This document shows positions 31,475 to 39,517 of a DNA stretch of 64,000 nucleotides, in pieces. The first letter of the stretch is position 1; each line of letters starts with the position of its first letter. Source of the DNA: an uncultured Roseibium sp. (GTDB lineage: Bacteria; Pseudomonadota; Alphaproteobacteria; Rhizobiales; Stappiaceae); assembly GCF_947496995.1 (NCBI RefSeq), contig NZ_CANMFD010000006.1:1-64000 (forward strand). The letters are read 5' to 3'. The notes beneath the pieces are model-generated. The model had not been told where the DNA came from. It worked only from the letters and a program-made list of their open reading frames with translations, and did not search any database. The position numbers and the translations under genes were made by a program.

Positions 31475-31651
31475 GCACCCCGAGCTGAACATTGCCCTGG
31501 ACCAGGATCGTGACATGCAGACCGTTTCGTCCGGCCGGATCGATCTGGAGTCGGAAGGGCGTGACCCTCTCGAGTCTCATGCGTAAAAATTACAATTTTC
31601 TTACGTGTTTGCCGTTTCGCGCCCTTGCGAACCCTTGACCTTCCCCCTGGA

Positions 31652-32521
31652 TCAGCGCCGCGAGGTCTCGTAGTGCGCGGACGCTTCGTAATAGTCGTTG
31701 AAGCCGATCCTCTGCCGGAGCTCCTTGAAATCCATCAGGTCGGGCGTGCGGTCCTCGTCCGTCTTCAGTTTCTCCAGCGTCGTCACCATTGCCTTCATGG
31801 CGCTGGCCATCAGGGTCAGCGGATAGGCGGCGATTGCATATCCGAGTTCCTGAAGCTCCCGGTGAGACAGGTCCGGAGTCTCGCCGCCTTCAACGATATT
31901 CGCCATCTTGGGACCCGGAAGCTCCCGGCAGATTTCCGCCATTTCGGCAACGGTCTTCGGCGCTTCGACAAAGAGGATATCCGCGCCGAGCTCCTTGAAT
32001 TTCGCGGCCCGCGCGATTGCTTCACCAAGCCCGTGGTCATGACGGGCGTCCGTGCGAGCCAGGATCAGGATATCGGCGCCCGCCTCCTTGGCATCCTGTG
32101 CCGCCCGGATCCGGTCGAAGGCCTCTTCGCGCGTCACCACCGCCTTGCCGGGCGTATGACCGCATCTTTTCGGCGCGACCTGATCCTCGATCATCACCGC
32201 CGCCGCGCCGGCCTTTGCCATTCCGGCGACCGTCCGGCGGACATTCATGGCATTGCCGTATCCCGTATCGCCATCGGCCAGCAGCGGGATCCGCACGGCG
32301 TCGGTGATATTCCGTGCCTGATCGAGCACCTCGCCGTAGGACATCAGCCCGAGGTCCGGCTCACCGATCCGAGACGCCGAGGCGGCAAACCCGGACATGA
32401 AGGTCAGGTCGAAACCCGCCTGTTCGATCAGCTTTGCGGACAGCGCATCGTAGCAGCACGGCATGACATGAAGCGTGTCTTGCGCCAGCAGGGCGCGGAG
32501 AGTTTCGGCCGGAGACGGCAT
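31652..32521 (-). CDS. Isocitrate lyase/PEP mutase superfamily enzyme
   Basis: A 289-residue TIM-barrel enzyme of the ICL/PEPM superfamily (PEP mutase, carboxyphosphonoenolpyruvate mutase, 2-methylisocitrate and dimethylmalate lyases, oxaloacetate decarboxylase). Metal-binding DADTGYG-like LADGDTGYGNA is near 83-93, EDQ near 117, and the lyase loop reads KRCGH near 122-126, which favours a C-C lyase over a P-C mutase. It sits 12 bases behind a TRAP transporter on the same strand, so it probably acts on the imported acid. The exact substrate is unknown. Confidence 0.85.
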   Translation of the reverse strand: MPSPAETLRALLAQDTLHVMPCCYDALSAKLIEQAGFDLTFMSGFAASASRIGEPDLGLMSYGEVLDQARNITDAVRIPLLADGDTGYGNAMNVRRTVAGMAKAGAAAVMIEDQVAPKRCGHTPGKAVVTREEAFDRIRAAQDAKEAGADILILARTDARHDHGLGEAIARAAKFKELGADILFVEAPKTVAEMAEICRELPGPKMANIVEGGETPDLSHRELQELGYAIAAYPLTLMASAMKAMVTTLEKLKTDEDRTPDLMDFKELRQRIGFNDYYEASAHYETSRR

Positions 32522-32533
32522 GGTCAGAAAACC

Positions 32534-33805
32534 TCAGAGTTTGAAGGGGATATACAGCGCCAGGTCAGTCCATACGTAAAGAATGGCCGCCGAGAGCAGC
32601 ATTATCAGCAGGAACGGCAGCACGCCGCGCGAAACATCCGTCAGGCTGGCCTTGGCAACCGACTGAATGACATAGAGATTGAGCCCGACCGGCGGCGTGA
32701 TCAGCGCACATTCCACCATAACCACCATGAAAACACCGAACCAGATCGGGTCGAATCCGAGCAGCATCGCAGCGGGCAGCAATACCGGCGTCATGATCAG
32801 GACCATGGACAGCGCCTCGAACACGAGCCCCATGATCAGCAGCACGACCGAGACCACCAGGATGAAGCCAAGCTGCGTATCGATGTTCTGGCCGATGAAG
32901 ACCGAAATCTCCTGCGGAATACGATAGAGCGTGATCGCCTTGCCGAACACCTTGGCGCCGGCGACGATCAGAAGAATGGCAACCGTCGTTGCCATGCTCT
33001 CGAAGATCGCCTCGCGGAAACCGGTCCAGCTCAGCCGGCGCATTGCCAGTGTGATCGCCAATGCACCTGCAAGACCGAGTGCGGCTGCCTCCGTCGGCGT
33101 CGCGGCACCGGTATAGATCACCCCGATGACATAGGTCGCCAGCAAGACCGACGGCAGGGCCTTCAGCGTCGCCCGGAAGCGTTCGGGCCATCCGGCCGCC
33201 GGCTCCGGCGTGAAACCGCCGAACCAGCGCGCATAGATCATGGAAAAGGCGATGAACAGCACCACCAGCAGGATCCCCGGCCCGATACCGGCAAGAAACA
33301 GATCCAGCACAGATTGTTCGGTGACGAAGGCATAGACGATCATCGGGATGGAGGGCGGGATCAGAATGCCGAGGGTTCCCCCCGCGGCAAGCAGGCCGTA
33401 GACGAACCGCCGCTGATAGCCGCGGCCGATCATTTCCGGTATCGCGACGGTGCCGATAGTCGCGGCCGTGGCGACGGAAGACCCGGAAATCGCGGCGAAG
33501 ATCCCGCAGGAGATGATCGTGGCAACCGCAAGCCCCCCGGGCCAATGGCCGACCCAGGCATGAACGGCCGCAAACAGGTCCCGGCCGACACCCCCTTTCA
33601 GCAGAATGTTCGACATCAGCAGGAACAGCGGCACCGCCAGCAGGATAAAGCCGTCGAGGGTCGACAGGATCGCCTGGGGCGCCATCAGGGGCGAAAATCC
33701 GCCCAGCATCAGCAGCGCCAGGCCAAGCCCGCCCAGCGCAAACGCCACCGGCACCCGGATCAGCAACAGCGCAAACAGCGCTACAAGGATGAGCACGACT
33801 GTCAT
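32534..33805 (-). CDS. TRAP transporter large permease (DctM family)
   Basis: A 423-residue inner-membrane protein with about 12 helices. The DctM family pattern is seen in SGSSVATAATIGTVAIPEM near 111-130 and the GLLAAGGTLGILIPPSIPMIVY segment near 140-161. It forms the TRAP membrane complex with the small permease encoded directly upstream; their genes overlap as ATGA. A lyase-type enzyme gene follows. Confidence 0.95.
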   Translation of the reverse strand: MTVVLILVALFALLLIRVPVAFALGGLGLALLMLGGFSPLMAPQAILSTLDGFILLAVPLFLLMSNILLKGGVGRDLFAAVHAWVGHWPGGLAVATIISCGIFAAISGSSVATAATIGTVAIPEMIGRGYQRRFVYGLLAAGGTLGILIPPSIPMIVYAFVTEQSVLDLFLAGIGPGILLVVLFIAFSMIYARWFGGFTPEPAAGWPERFRATLKALPSVLLATYVIGVIYTGAATPTEAAALGLAGALAITLAMRRLSWTGFREAIFESMATTVAILLIVAGAKVFGKAITLYRIPQEISVFIGQNIDTQLGFILVVSVVLLIMGLVFEALSMVLIMTPVLLPAAMLLGFDPIWFGVFMVVMVECALITPPVGLNLYVIQSVAKASLTDVSRGVLPFLLIMLLSAAILYVWTDLALYIPFKL

Positions 33806-34311
33806 GCGGAAACCTCGCCGTCCCGGCTGTTATCAGCGTCGTCATGTCCGCCGGACGCCCGCGTCAGTTCGATCAGCGCCTGCAGGAGCAACAGCGAAAA
33901 CCCGACCGGGATCGCCAGCTCCGATACCCAGGTCGGCATGTCCAGCATCGAGCCGGTGGTCCGCCCGCGCTCGAAGGAGTCAAGGAAGATGCCGCCGCCC
34001 TTCCAGGCGACGAAGGCGCTCAGGAGCGCGACCGCGGCCATCGACAGGATCCGGCAGACCGTCCGCGCCCGAGGGCCCATCCGGTCGGTCACGACATCCA
34101 CGGCAATGTGGCGGTTGGCCTCGAGCAGCCAGGGCATGGCGATCATGGTTCCCCAGATGAGGCAGAGCTGGGACAGTTCCGCGGCCCAGATCGTCGGGGC
34201 GACGAACAGGTATCGCGCCGTGACCTCGTAGGTCAGCATGGCGCCGGCTGCGAAAAACAGCAGCGCCGCGATCCAGGCAAGCGCCTTCAAGAGATGCGAA
34301 AAGGTTTTCAT
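33802..34311 (-). CDS. TRAP transporter small permease (DctQ family)
   Basis: A 169-residue inner-membrane protein with four predicted helices. The DctQ features are the WAAELSQLCLIWGTMIAMPWLLEANRHIAVD segment near 43-73. I chose the ATG at 34311 because GGGGAA precedes it; a GTG start at 34326 adds five residues. It lies between the genes for the binding protein (116 bases upstream) and the large permease. Confidence 0.92.
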   Translation of the reverse strand: MKTFSHLLKALAWIAALLFFAAGAMLTYEVTARYLFVAPTIWAAELSQLCLIWGTMIAMPWLLEANRHIAVDVVTDRMGPRARTVCRILSMAAVALLSAFVAWKGGGIFLDSFERGRTTGSMLDMPTWVSELAIPVGFSLLLLQALIELTRASGGHDDADNSRDGEVSA

Positions 34312-34427
34312 GGCATTCCCCGGCACCGGGACCTGCAGCCACCGGAGGGTTCATAAAAGAATAGATGTCGGATGCCGGCGGCGGCCGGAGGGCATCCGGC
34401 CGCCGCCAAAAGATGGTGGTATCCGCG

Positions 34428-35420
34428 TCAGAGTTTTTTCGCCGCGTCCATCACCGTCTTGCCCAGGTCCCCGGACTTTTCGATATAAGCGTCATAAACC
34501 GGCTGGCTGACCGCTTGCCAGGCTTCGAGCTCTTCTTCCGTGGGGGAATAGATCGTCATGCCGTTTTTCTCGGCTTCCGCGTAGGCCTCGGCCTCGATCT
34601 TGGACATCCGGTCGCGCACATCGGCCTCTGCCTTCAGCGCTGCGGCTTCAATGATCGCCCTGTGCTCTTCCGGCAGCCCGTTCCAGAAATCCGTGTTCAC
34701 CACGACGATGAACTCGATATCGGCATGATTGGTGACGGTGATCGTATCCATCACCTCCCACAGCTTGCGGGATTTGACACCGGAAACGCCAGTCATGCCG
34801 ATATCCACCGTGCCGCGCTGATAGGCCAGATACTGCTCGGAGCCGGAAATCAGCGTCGGTGCCCCGTCGGCGGCCGTAACGAAGTCGCCGAGCGTCTTGC
34901 CGAAAACGCGTACCTTCTTGCCCTTCATGTCGGCCGGCGTTTTGACCGGACCGTCTTTGGACAACATGATCGCGCCGCCATAGGCCTGCCACCACAACAC
35001 GGTCGAACCGGTTTCCGCGATGGCTTCGTCGAGCGGACCGCGGACCGGCGAGCCGGGCGCAACGGCCGCGCGCACTTTTTCTTCCGTGTCGAACAGGAAG
35101 GGCTGATAGAAAATATCGACCGCGGATACGTCGCCGACATAACGTGTCAGCGAAGCAACGCCCATCTCGATGGCACCGGAGCCGACGGCTGCCGGGACTT
35201 CCTTGTCCTTGTAGAGCTGCGCGGAATCGTAGATCTCAACCGCAATGTCGCCGTTCGAGGTCTTCTCCACCTCCTCCTTGAAGAGCTGAAGGTTCTGGCC
35301 CAGGTGGCTCGTCAGCGGCAATTGCAGCGAAATACGCAGGGTCGTGTCGGCAGACTGCGCCGAACCGGCCGACAGGCCGAGTGCCACTGCGGCGCCCAGC
35401 GCCCAGGAAAATGCTTTCAT
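34428..35420 (-). CDS. TRAP transporter substrate-binding protein (DctP family)
   Basis: A 330-residue periplasmic binding protein with a signal peptide (cleavage near AQSA, residue 21). The DctP pattern includes the GxKVRVFGKTLGDFVTAADGAPTLIS region and the conserved Arg of DctP near the VRV strand that binds a carboxylate. The following TRAP permeases make it a solute importer driven by the ion gradient. ATG at 35420 follows GGGAGGAA. A linked ICL/PEPM enzyme suggests an organic acid substrate. Confidence 0.93.
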   Translation of the reverse strand: MKAFSWALGAAVALGLSAGSAQSADTTLRISLQLPLTSHLGQNLQLFKEEVEKTSNGDIAVEIYDSAQLYKDKEVPAAVGSGAIEMGVASLTRYVGDVSAVDIFYQPFLFDTEEKVRAAVAPGSPVRGPLDEAIAETGSTVLWWQAYGGAIMLSKDGPVKTPADMKGKKVRVFGKTLGDFVTAADGAPTLISGSEQYLAYQRGTVDIGMTGVSGVKSRKLWEVMDTITVTNHADIEFIVVVNTDFWNGLPEEHRAIIEAAALKAEADVRDRMSKIEAEAYAEAEKNGMTIYSPTEEELEAWQAVSQPVYDAYIEKSGDLGKTVMDAAKKL

Positions 35421-35649
35421 CTTGTTCCTCCCAAAAGAGCCTTTCGCTTCAGGTACGAAAGTGCTCGGCAGCCACTCTTGCAAAAGCACATTTCATGGTC
35501 AATACGGCCGCAAGGACGCGCAACCGGGTAGGCTTGCTGCCTGCCCCGTATCCGGGTCCTTGCATTTTGCGGTGCACAAGCAGATAAGGGCGTCATCTGA
35601 AACCGCACGACTGCCCTGCGGACAGCCGTCCATTGCGGATGCTCGGTGA

Positions 35650-37089
35650 ATGAATTTTCGAGCCATAGCCTTACCGATCGGCCGTTTGCTCATCCTGATT
35701 TCCCTGTTGATGATCATCCCCGCAATCGCCGACGCCTTTGCGGCGCACCCGGATTGGCGCGTCTTTCTTGTCTCCGGCCTGGTCCTGGGAACAGCCGGTC
35801 TCCTGATGACGATGGCTTTTCGGGGCGAAAAACCGCCGATCCATTTTCGCGAAGCGATTGTATTCGTGAACGCCTCCTGGTTCGCTTTTTCCTTCGCCGG
35901 AGCCGTTCCCTTCTATTTCAGCGGTCTGGGGATCAGCTTTACCGACGCCTTTTTCGAAGCGGCCTCGGGGCTGACCACGACAGGTTCGACCGTGCTGACC
36001 GGTCTGGATGAATTTCCGCCGGGCATCCTGCTCTGGCGTGCCCTGCTGCAATGGGTCGGTGGCATCGGGGTCGTTGCCCTCGGGATCTGGCTGCTGCCGG
36101 GGCTGAGGGTCGGTGGCAGCCAGCTGTTTGCGCTGGAATCGTCGGAAAAAACCAGCAAGCCCTACGGCAAGATCGCGCCGTTCGTCTATCGGCTGCTCCT
36201 GCTTTACGGCAGCCTGACTCTCGGGTGCCTGCTTCTCTACCGGCTTTGCGGCATGAGCATATTCAACGCCATCGTCCATTCCATGACAACGGTCTCCACA
36301 GGCGGTTTTTCCACCTCGGACCAGTCCTTCTCCCAGTTTTCCGGAACGGCGGTCTACTGGGTCGCAAGCCTGTTCATGCTGTTGTCCAGCATACCGTTCC
36401 TGTATCTGATCAGAAGCCTGGAACGCAGACATTTCGACAGGGACGTTCAGGTCGGTCTCCTGCTTTTCTTCGTGACCGCAGCCTCCTTCGGGGTATTTTA
36501 CTTCGAGCGCTTCATCGTCCATGACACGCCGTTCCACATGTTCACCCTGGCGGTGTTCAATGTTGTCTCGGTCATCACGACGACCGGCTATGCGGCAAAC
36601 GATTATCTGCAGTTCGGACCGGCCGTGATCGCGATCTTTTTCGTTCTGACCTTCTTCGGCGGCTGCAGCGGCTCGACCGCAGGCGGTTTCAAGATGTTCC
36701 GCATCGCGATCCTGATCAGCTATATTCACGCCCTGTTGCACAGGATCGTGCGTCCGCACCGGGTGGCGGAACCCCGGTATCAGCGACACGCGGTCTCCGG
36801 CAACGTTCTTGAGGGGGTTCTGGTTTTCGCGGTTCTTTACGCCGGTGCATTCGCGGCGTTCTCCGTGATTTACATGATGCTGGATCTCGACCTGGAAACC
36901 GCATTGAGCGCATCGATCACGGCTTTGGCGAATGTCGGTCCTGGCGTCGGCAATATCATCGGTCCGTCGGGAACATTTCAGACACTGCCGGATACCGCCA
37001 AGTGGTTCCTGGCCGTGGAAATGATTATCGGCCGGCTTGAGATCATCGCCGCAATCCTGTTGCTGACGCCAGATTTCTGGCTCGATTGA
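35650..37089 (+). CDS. trkH: Trk-type potassium uptake protein TrkH
   Basis: A 479-residue polytopic membrane protein with the four-fold TM-pore-TM pattern. The four selectivity loops are TTTGSTVL near 109, STGGFST near 215, TTTGYAA near 312 and NVGPGVG near 426, each with the filter glycine. It forms the K+ pathway and needs TrkA (not in this window) as regulatory subunit. ATG at 35650; upstream SD is weak. It is convergent with the small EF-hand gene. Confidence 0.95.
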   Translation: MNFRAIALPIGRLLILISLLMIIPAIADAFAAHPDWRVFLVSGLVLGTAGLLMTMAFRGEKPPIHFREAIVFVNASWFAFSFAGAVPFYFSGLGISFTDAFFEAASGLTTTGSTVLTGLDEFPPGILLWRALLQWVGGIGVVALGIWLLPGLRVGGSQLFALESSEKTSKPYGKIAPFVYRLLLLYGSLTLGCLLLYRLCGMSIFNAIVHSMTTVSTGGFSTSDQSFSQFSGTAVYWVASLFMLLSSIPFLYLIRSLERRHFDRDVQVGLLLFFVTAASFGVFYFERFIVHDTPFHMFTLAVFNVVSVITTTGYAANDYLQFGPAVIAIFFVLTFFGGCSGSTAGGFKMFRIAILISYIHALLHRIVRPHRVAEPRYQRHAVSGNVLEGVLVFAVLYAGAFAAFSVIYMMLDLDLETALSASITALANVGPGVGNIIGPSGTFQTLPDTAKWFLAVEMIIGRLEIIAAILLLTPDFWLD

Positions 37090-37100
37090 GCCAACAGAAA

Positions 37101-37132
37101 ACCACTGCCGGGACTTTCATCCCGGCAGTGGT
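37101..37132. terminator. Hairpin between trkH and the EF-hand gene
   Basis: A perfect 13-bp inverted repeat ACCACTGCCGGGA / TCCCGGCAGTGGT with a 6-base loop starts 12 bases after the trkH stop. On the minus strand it is followed by TTTCTG, so it may work for both converging genes. Confidence 0.6.
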
Positions 37133-37139
37133 CAGGAAA

Positions 37140-37161
37140 TTCCGCTGTGCGCACAGCGGAA
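37140..37161. repeat. 22-bp perfect palindrome after the EF-hand gene
   Basis: Positions 37140-37161 read the same on both strands (half site TTCCGCTGTGC). It lies 23 bases after the minus-strand EF-hand stop and next to the trkH hairpin. It could be a second terminator stem or a binding site. Confidence 0.45.
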
Positions 37162-37184
37162 GGGGCAATTGCCCGAAACCGGAT

Positions 37185-37415
37185 TTACGGCTGGACGGCT
37201 TCGAATTCGTCCGGATCGAGAAGGCTGTCCTGGTTCATGTCGGCGGCATTGAAGTCGTCTTCGGACAAGCTCGGTACAGCAGCCGAAATTTCTTCGAAGG
37301 TGACGAAACCATCCTGATTGCTGTCGACAGCATCAAACGACATGCCCTGTGCGAGCGCTGCGGTGGACACTGTGAAAGCACCGACAAGAAGAGCAGCTGT
37401 AAGACGTTTGGACAT
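37185..37415 (-). CDS. Small exported EF-hand protein
   Basis: A 76-residue protein: signal peptide at 1-23 (cleavage after ALAQ or ALA), then two EF-hand loops, DSNQDGFVTFEE (about 31-42) and DMNQDSLLDPDE (about 59-70), with the Asp-x-Asn-x-Asp spacing and the final Glu. It should bind Ca2+ in the periplasm or outside. Calcium signalling or buffering is possible; function unknown. Single gene. Confidence 0.85.
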   Translation of the reverse strand: MSKRLTAALLVGAFTVSTAALAQGMSFDAVDSNQDGFVTFEEISAAVPSLSEDDFNAADMNQDSLLDPDEFEAVQP

Positions 37416-37727
37416 GAGATAACCTCCAAGGGTTTGGTTTTTCAGGCTTGTCTGCGCTGGTGAGCATCAATCTGCTCAAGCTCGGCAAGCCTTGCGTTCC
37501 GTCCATCCACCGAGCCCCTGCGACCCGCTGAACCGGAACAGCCAGACACTGCTTGCAGATCTCGGCGGCCGAAGGGCTGCTCTTGGGAAAGGTCACGGCA
37601 TTGTTGTGACTGACAATGCCAATTCAGCCACCGGCCGGTCGAAATCATGTCATTTTCGATGATTTCAGGCGGATGTACGGCTGCCGATCACAATCAATGC
37701 GTTTATCTCGGCAACTTGCCCGGACCT
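37416..37727. other. Intergenic region upstream of the EF-hand gene
   Basis: A 312-base gap between the EF-hand start and the yggS stop, both on the minus strand. It must hold the promoter of the EF-hand gene. I see no supported ORF, RNA gene or repeat. Confidence 0.4.
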
Positions 37728-38399
37728 TCAGGCATAATCCCGCGCGCCGAAAATCGCCGACCCGACACGAACACAGGTCGCACCGAAACCGATGGCGGTC
37801 TTGTAATCCGAAGACATGCCCATGGAGAGCTGGCTCAAGCCGTTGCGCCCGGCGATCTTTTCCAGAAGCGCGAAATGCTCTCCCGGCGCTTCGTCCACCG
37901 GCGGAATGCACATCAGACCGACGATCTTCAGCCCAACCTCTTCCCGGCATTCCTTGACGAAGGCGTCCACTTCCCCGGGAGCAATGCCGGCCTTTTGAGC
38001 CTCTTCGCCCGTGTTCACCTGGATAAAACAGGGCAGATCCCTTCCCTGCCTGTCCATTTCCGCTTTCAGCGCCCTGGCGATCTTCGGCCGGTCGATTGTC
38101 TGGATGACATCGAAGGTCGCAATGGCTTCCTTCGCCTTGTTCGATTGCAGCGGCCCGATCAGATGCAGTTCGATCCCGTCAAATTCCGCGCGCAAAGCCG
38201 GCCATTTGCCCATCGCTTCCTGCACCCGGTTTTCACCGAACATGCGCTGCCCTGCCGCAAGAACCGGACGGATGACATCCGCGTCATAGGTCTTCGATAC
38301 CGCGATCAGGCTAACAGAGCCCTCCTTGCGGTTATGCATGGTCTCGGAGCTGCGGATATCGGCCTTCACCTCTTCCAGACGTTCGGTTGCAGACACCAT
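37728..38399 (-). CDS. yggS: YggS family pyridoxal-phosphate homeostasis protein
   Basis: A 223-residue PLP-binding protein of the alanine-racemase-like fold, which keeps free PLP and amino-acid pools in balance. The PLP lysine is in LIAVSKTY (about residue 36), FGENRVQEA near 54-62, and the C-terminal SMGMSSDYKTAIGFGATCVRVGSAIFG loop is intact. Cytoplasmic. Single gene. Confidence 0.95.
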   Translation of the reverse strand: MVSATERLEEVKADIRSSETMHNRKEGSVSLIAVSKTYDADVIRPVLAAGQRMFGENRVQEAMGKWPALRAEFDGIELHLIGPLQSNKAKEAIATFDVIQTIDRPKIARALKAEMDRQGRDLPCFIQVNTGEEAQKAGIAPGEVDAFVKECREEVGLKIVGLMCIPPVDEAPGEHFALLEKIAGRNGLSQLSMGMSSDYKTAIGFGATCVRVGSAIFGARDYA

Positions 38400-38624
38400 G
38401 AAATGCTCCAGTTGGACGGGGGTTTTGAACCAGGGAAGGCACCGGTCAAGCGAGTTGAAGCCGGTATCGATCCTGTCACCTCATAGCAGATTCATGAAAA
38501 TCCCTTCAAACCCTTCTTGGCCCTTCTTGGAGTTCTTTCCATTTGCAGACAATTCTTACGCTTTTATTCATTTGTTTTGCCCACGATCCGCCTCCATGGA
38601 CCAGTATCATTCCCGGAATTGCGA

Positions 38625-39365
38625 ATGACCTCGGGTGGACTTCGCATATTTGCAGTGTTTCTCGCGTTTGTTCTCCAGAACACCGCCGCGAAGTCGGAAA
38701 CCTTCACCTTCGCGATTGGCGACTGGCCACCCTTCACGTCACAGGACGCCCCCGGCTTTGGCCTGCACGCACGAAAAGTCGCCGAGACATTCCGAGCCGC
38801 CGGACATGACGTCGATTTCGAGTTCTTTCCATGGCTCCGATCGCTGGAAATGACGCGGCACGGCAGCATGCCCGCGACTTTCTCCTGGATCTACAAGAAG
38901 GACAGAGCCCTGGACTTCATCTACCCGGAAACGCCCATAGATCTGGCCAGATACGTCTATTTTTACCGCAAGGACCGGTTCCCGGACGGCCTTGAAGACC
39001 TGTCCTTCGAGGAAATCGAGTCACGCGGGCTGACGGTCGTCGGCATTCCCGGTTACTGGTACGAGACGCCGCTCGAGGAGGCGGGGGTCCTCTTCCAGGC
39101 GGTACCGCAGGAAAAACAGGCCTGGAACATGCTCGCACACGGCCGGGCGGATCTTTATATCGAAATCGACCGTGTGGGCCTGGCCCACAGCCACGCCGTG
39201 CTCAAAGACGAAGCGGAAGCCATCGCAATGTCGGAGCCGATCCGTATCTTCCCGCTCTACATCCTTTTCAGCAAGGCCCACCCGGATGGAGCCCTGATGA
39301 AGGACATCTGGGATAAATATGCCGACCCGGCACGTATTTCTTCTGCCGGATCTGCGATCCGATAG
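38625..39365 (+). CDS. Transporter substrate-binding (SBP_bac_3-like) periplasmic protein
   Basis: A 246-residue protein with a signal peptide (cleavage near TAAKS, residue 23) and a type 2 periplasmic binding fold starting FTFAIGDWPPFTSQ and containing VFDPE-like segments. The Cys-free mature part and lack of adjacent permease genes suggest an orphan binding protein. The start at 38625 (MTSGGLRIF) gives a proper signal peptide; the long frame upstream does not look coding. Confidence 0.75.
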   Translation: MTSGGLRIFAVFLAFVLQNTAAKSETFTFAIGDWPPFTSQDAPGFGLHARKVAETFRAAGHDVDFEFFPWLRSLEMTRHGSMPATFSWIYKKDRALDFIYPETPIDLARYVYFYRKDRFPDGLEDLSFEEIESRGLTVVGIPGYWYETPLEEAGVLFQAVPQEKQAWNMLAHGRADLYIEIDRVGLAHSHAVLKDEAEAIAMSEPIRIFPLYILFSKAHPDGALMKDIWDKYADPARISSAGSAIR

Positions 39366-39517
39366 CTTTACGAATGCGGCATTGCGAAATAAACAGGCAA
39401 CAGCGAGATCAATCTCTTCTCACATGTTGACCCCGGACATGATTTCTGGTGACAGTCCGGCAGTCAATCATTCAGGAATTCCGCCGGTTCAGGCGGCAGG
39501 AACAGACGGCGCATTTG

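Noticed and set aside
31625..34231. 868-codon plus-strand frame opposite the lyase and TRAP permeases
   Set aside because: Composition (Arg, Gln, His, Asp-rich) is that of an antisense shadow; the minus-strand genes are certain.
38511..38530. Exact tandem duplication of the 10-mer CCCTTCTTGG
   Set aside because: Two copies only, in non-coding DNA before the binding-protein gene; no link to a known signal.
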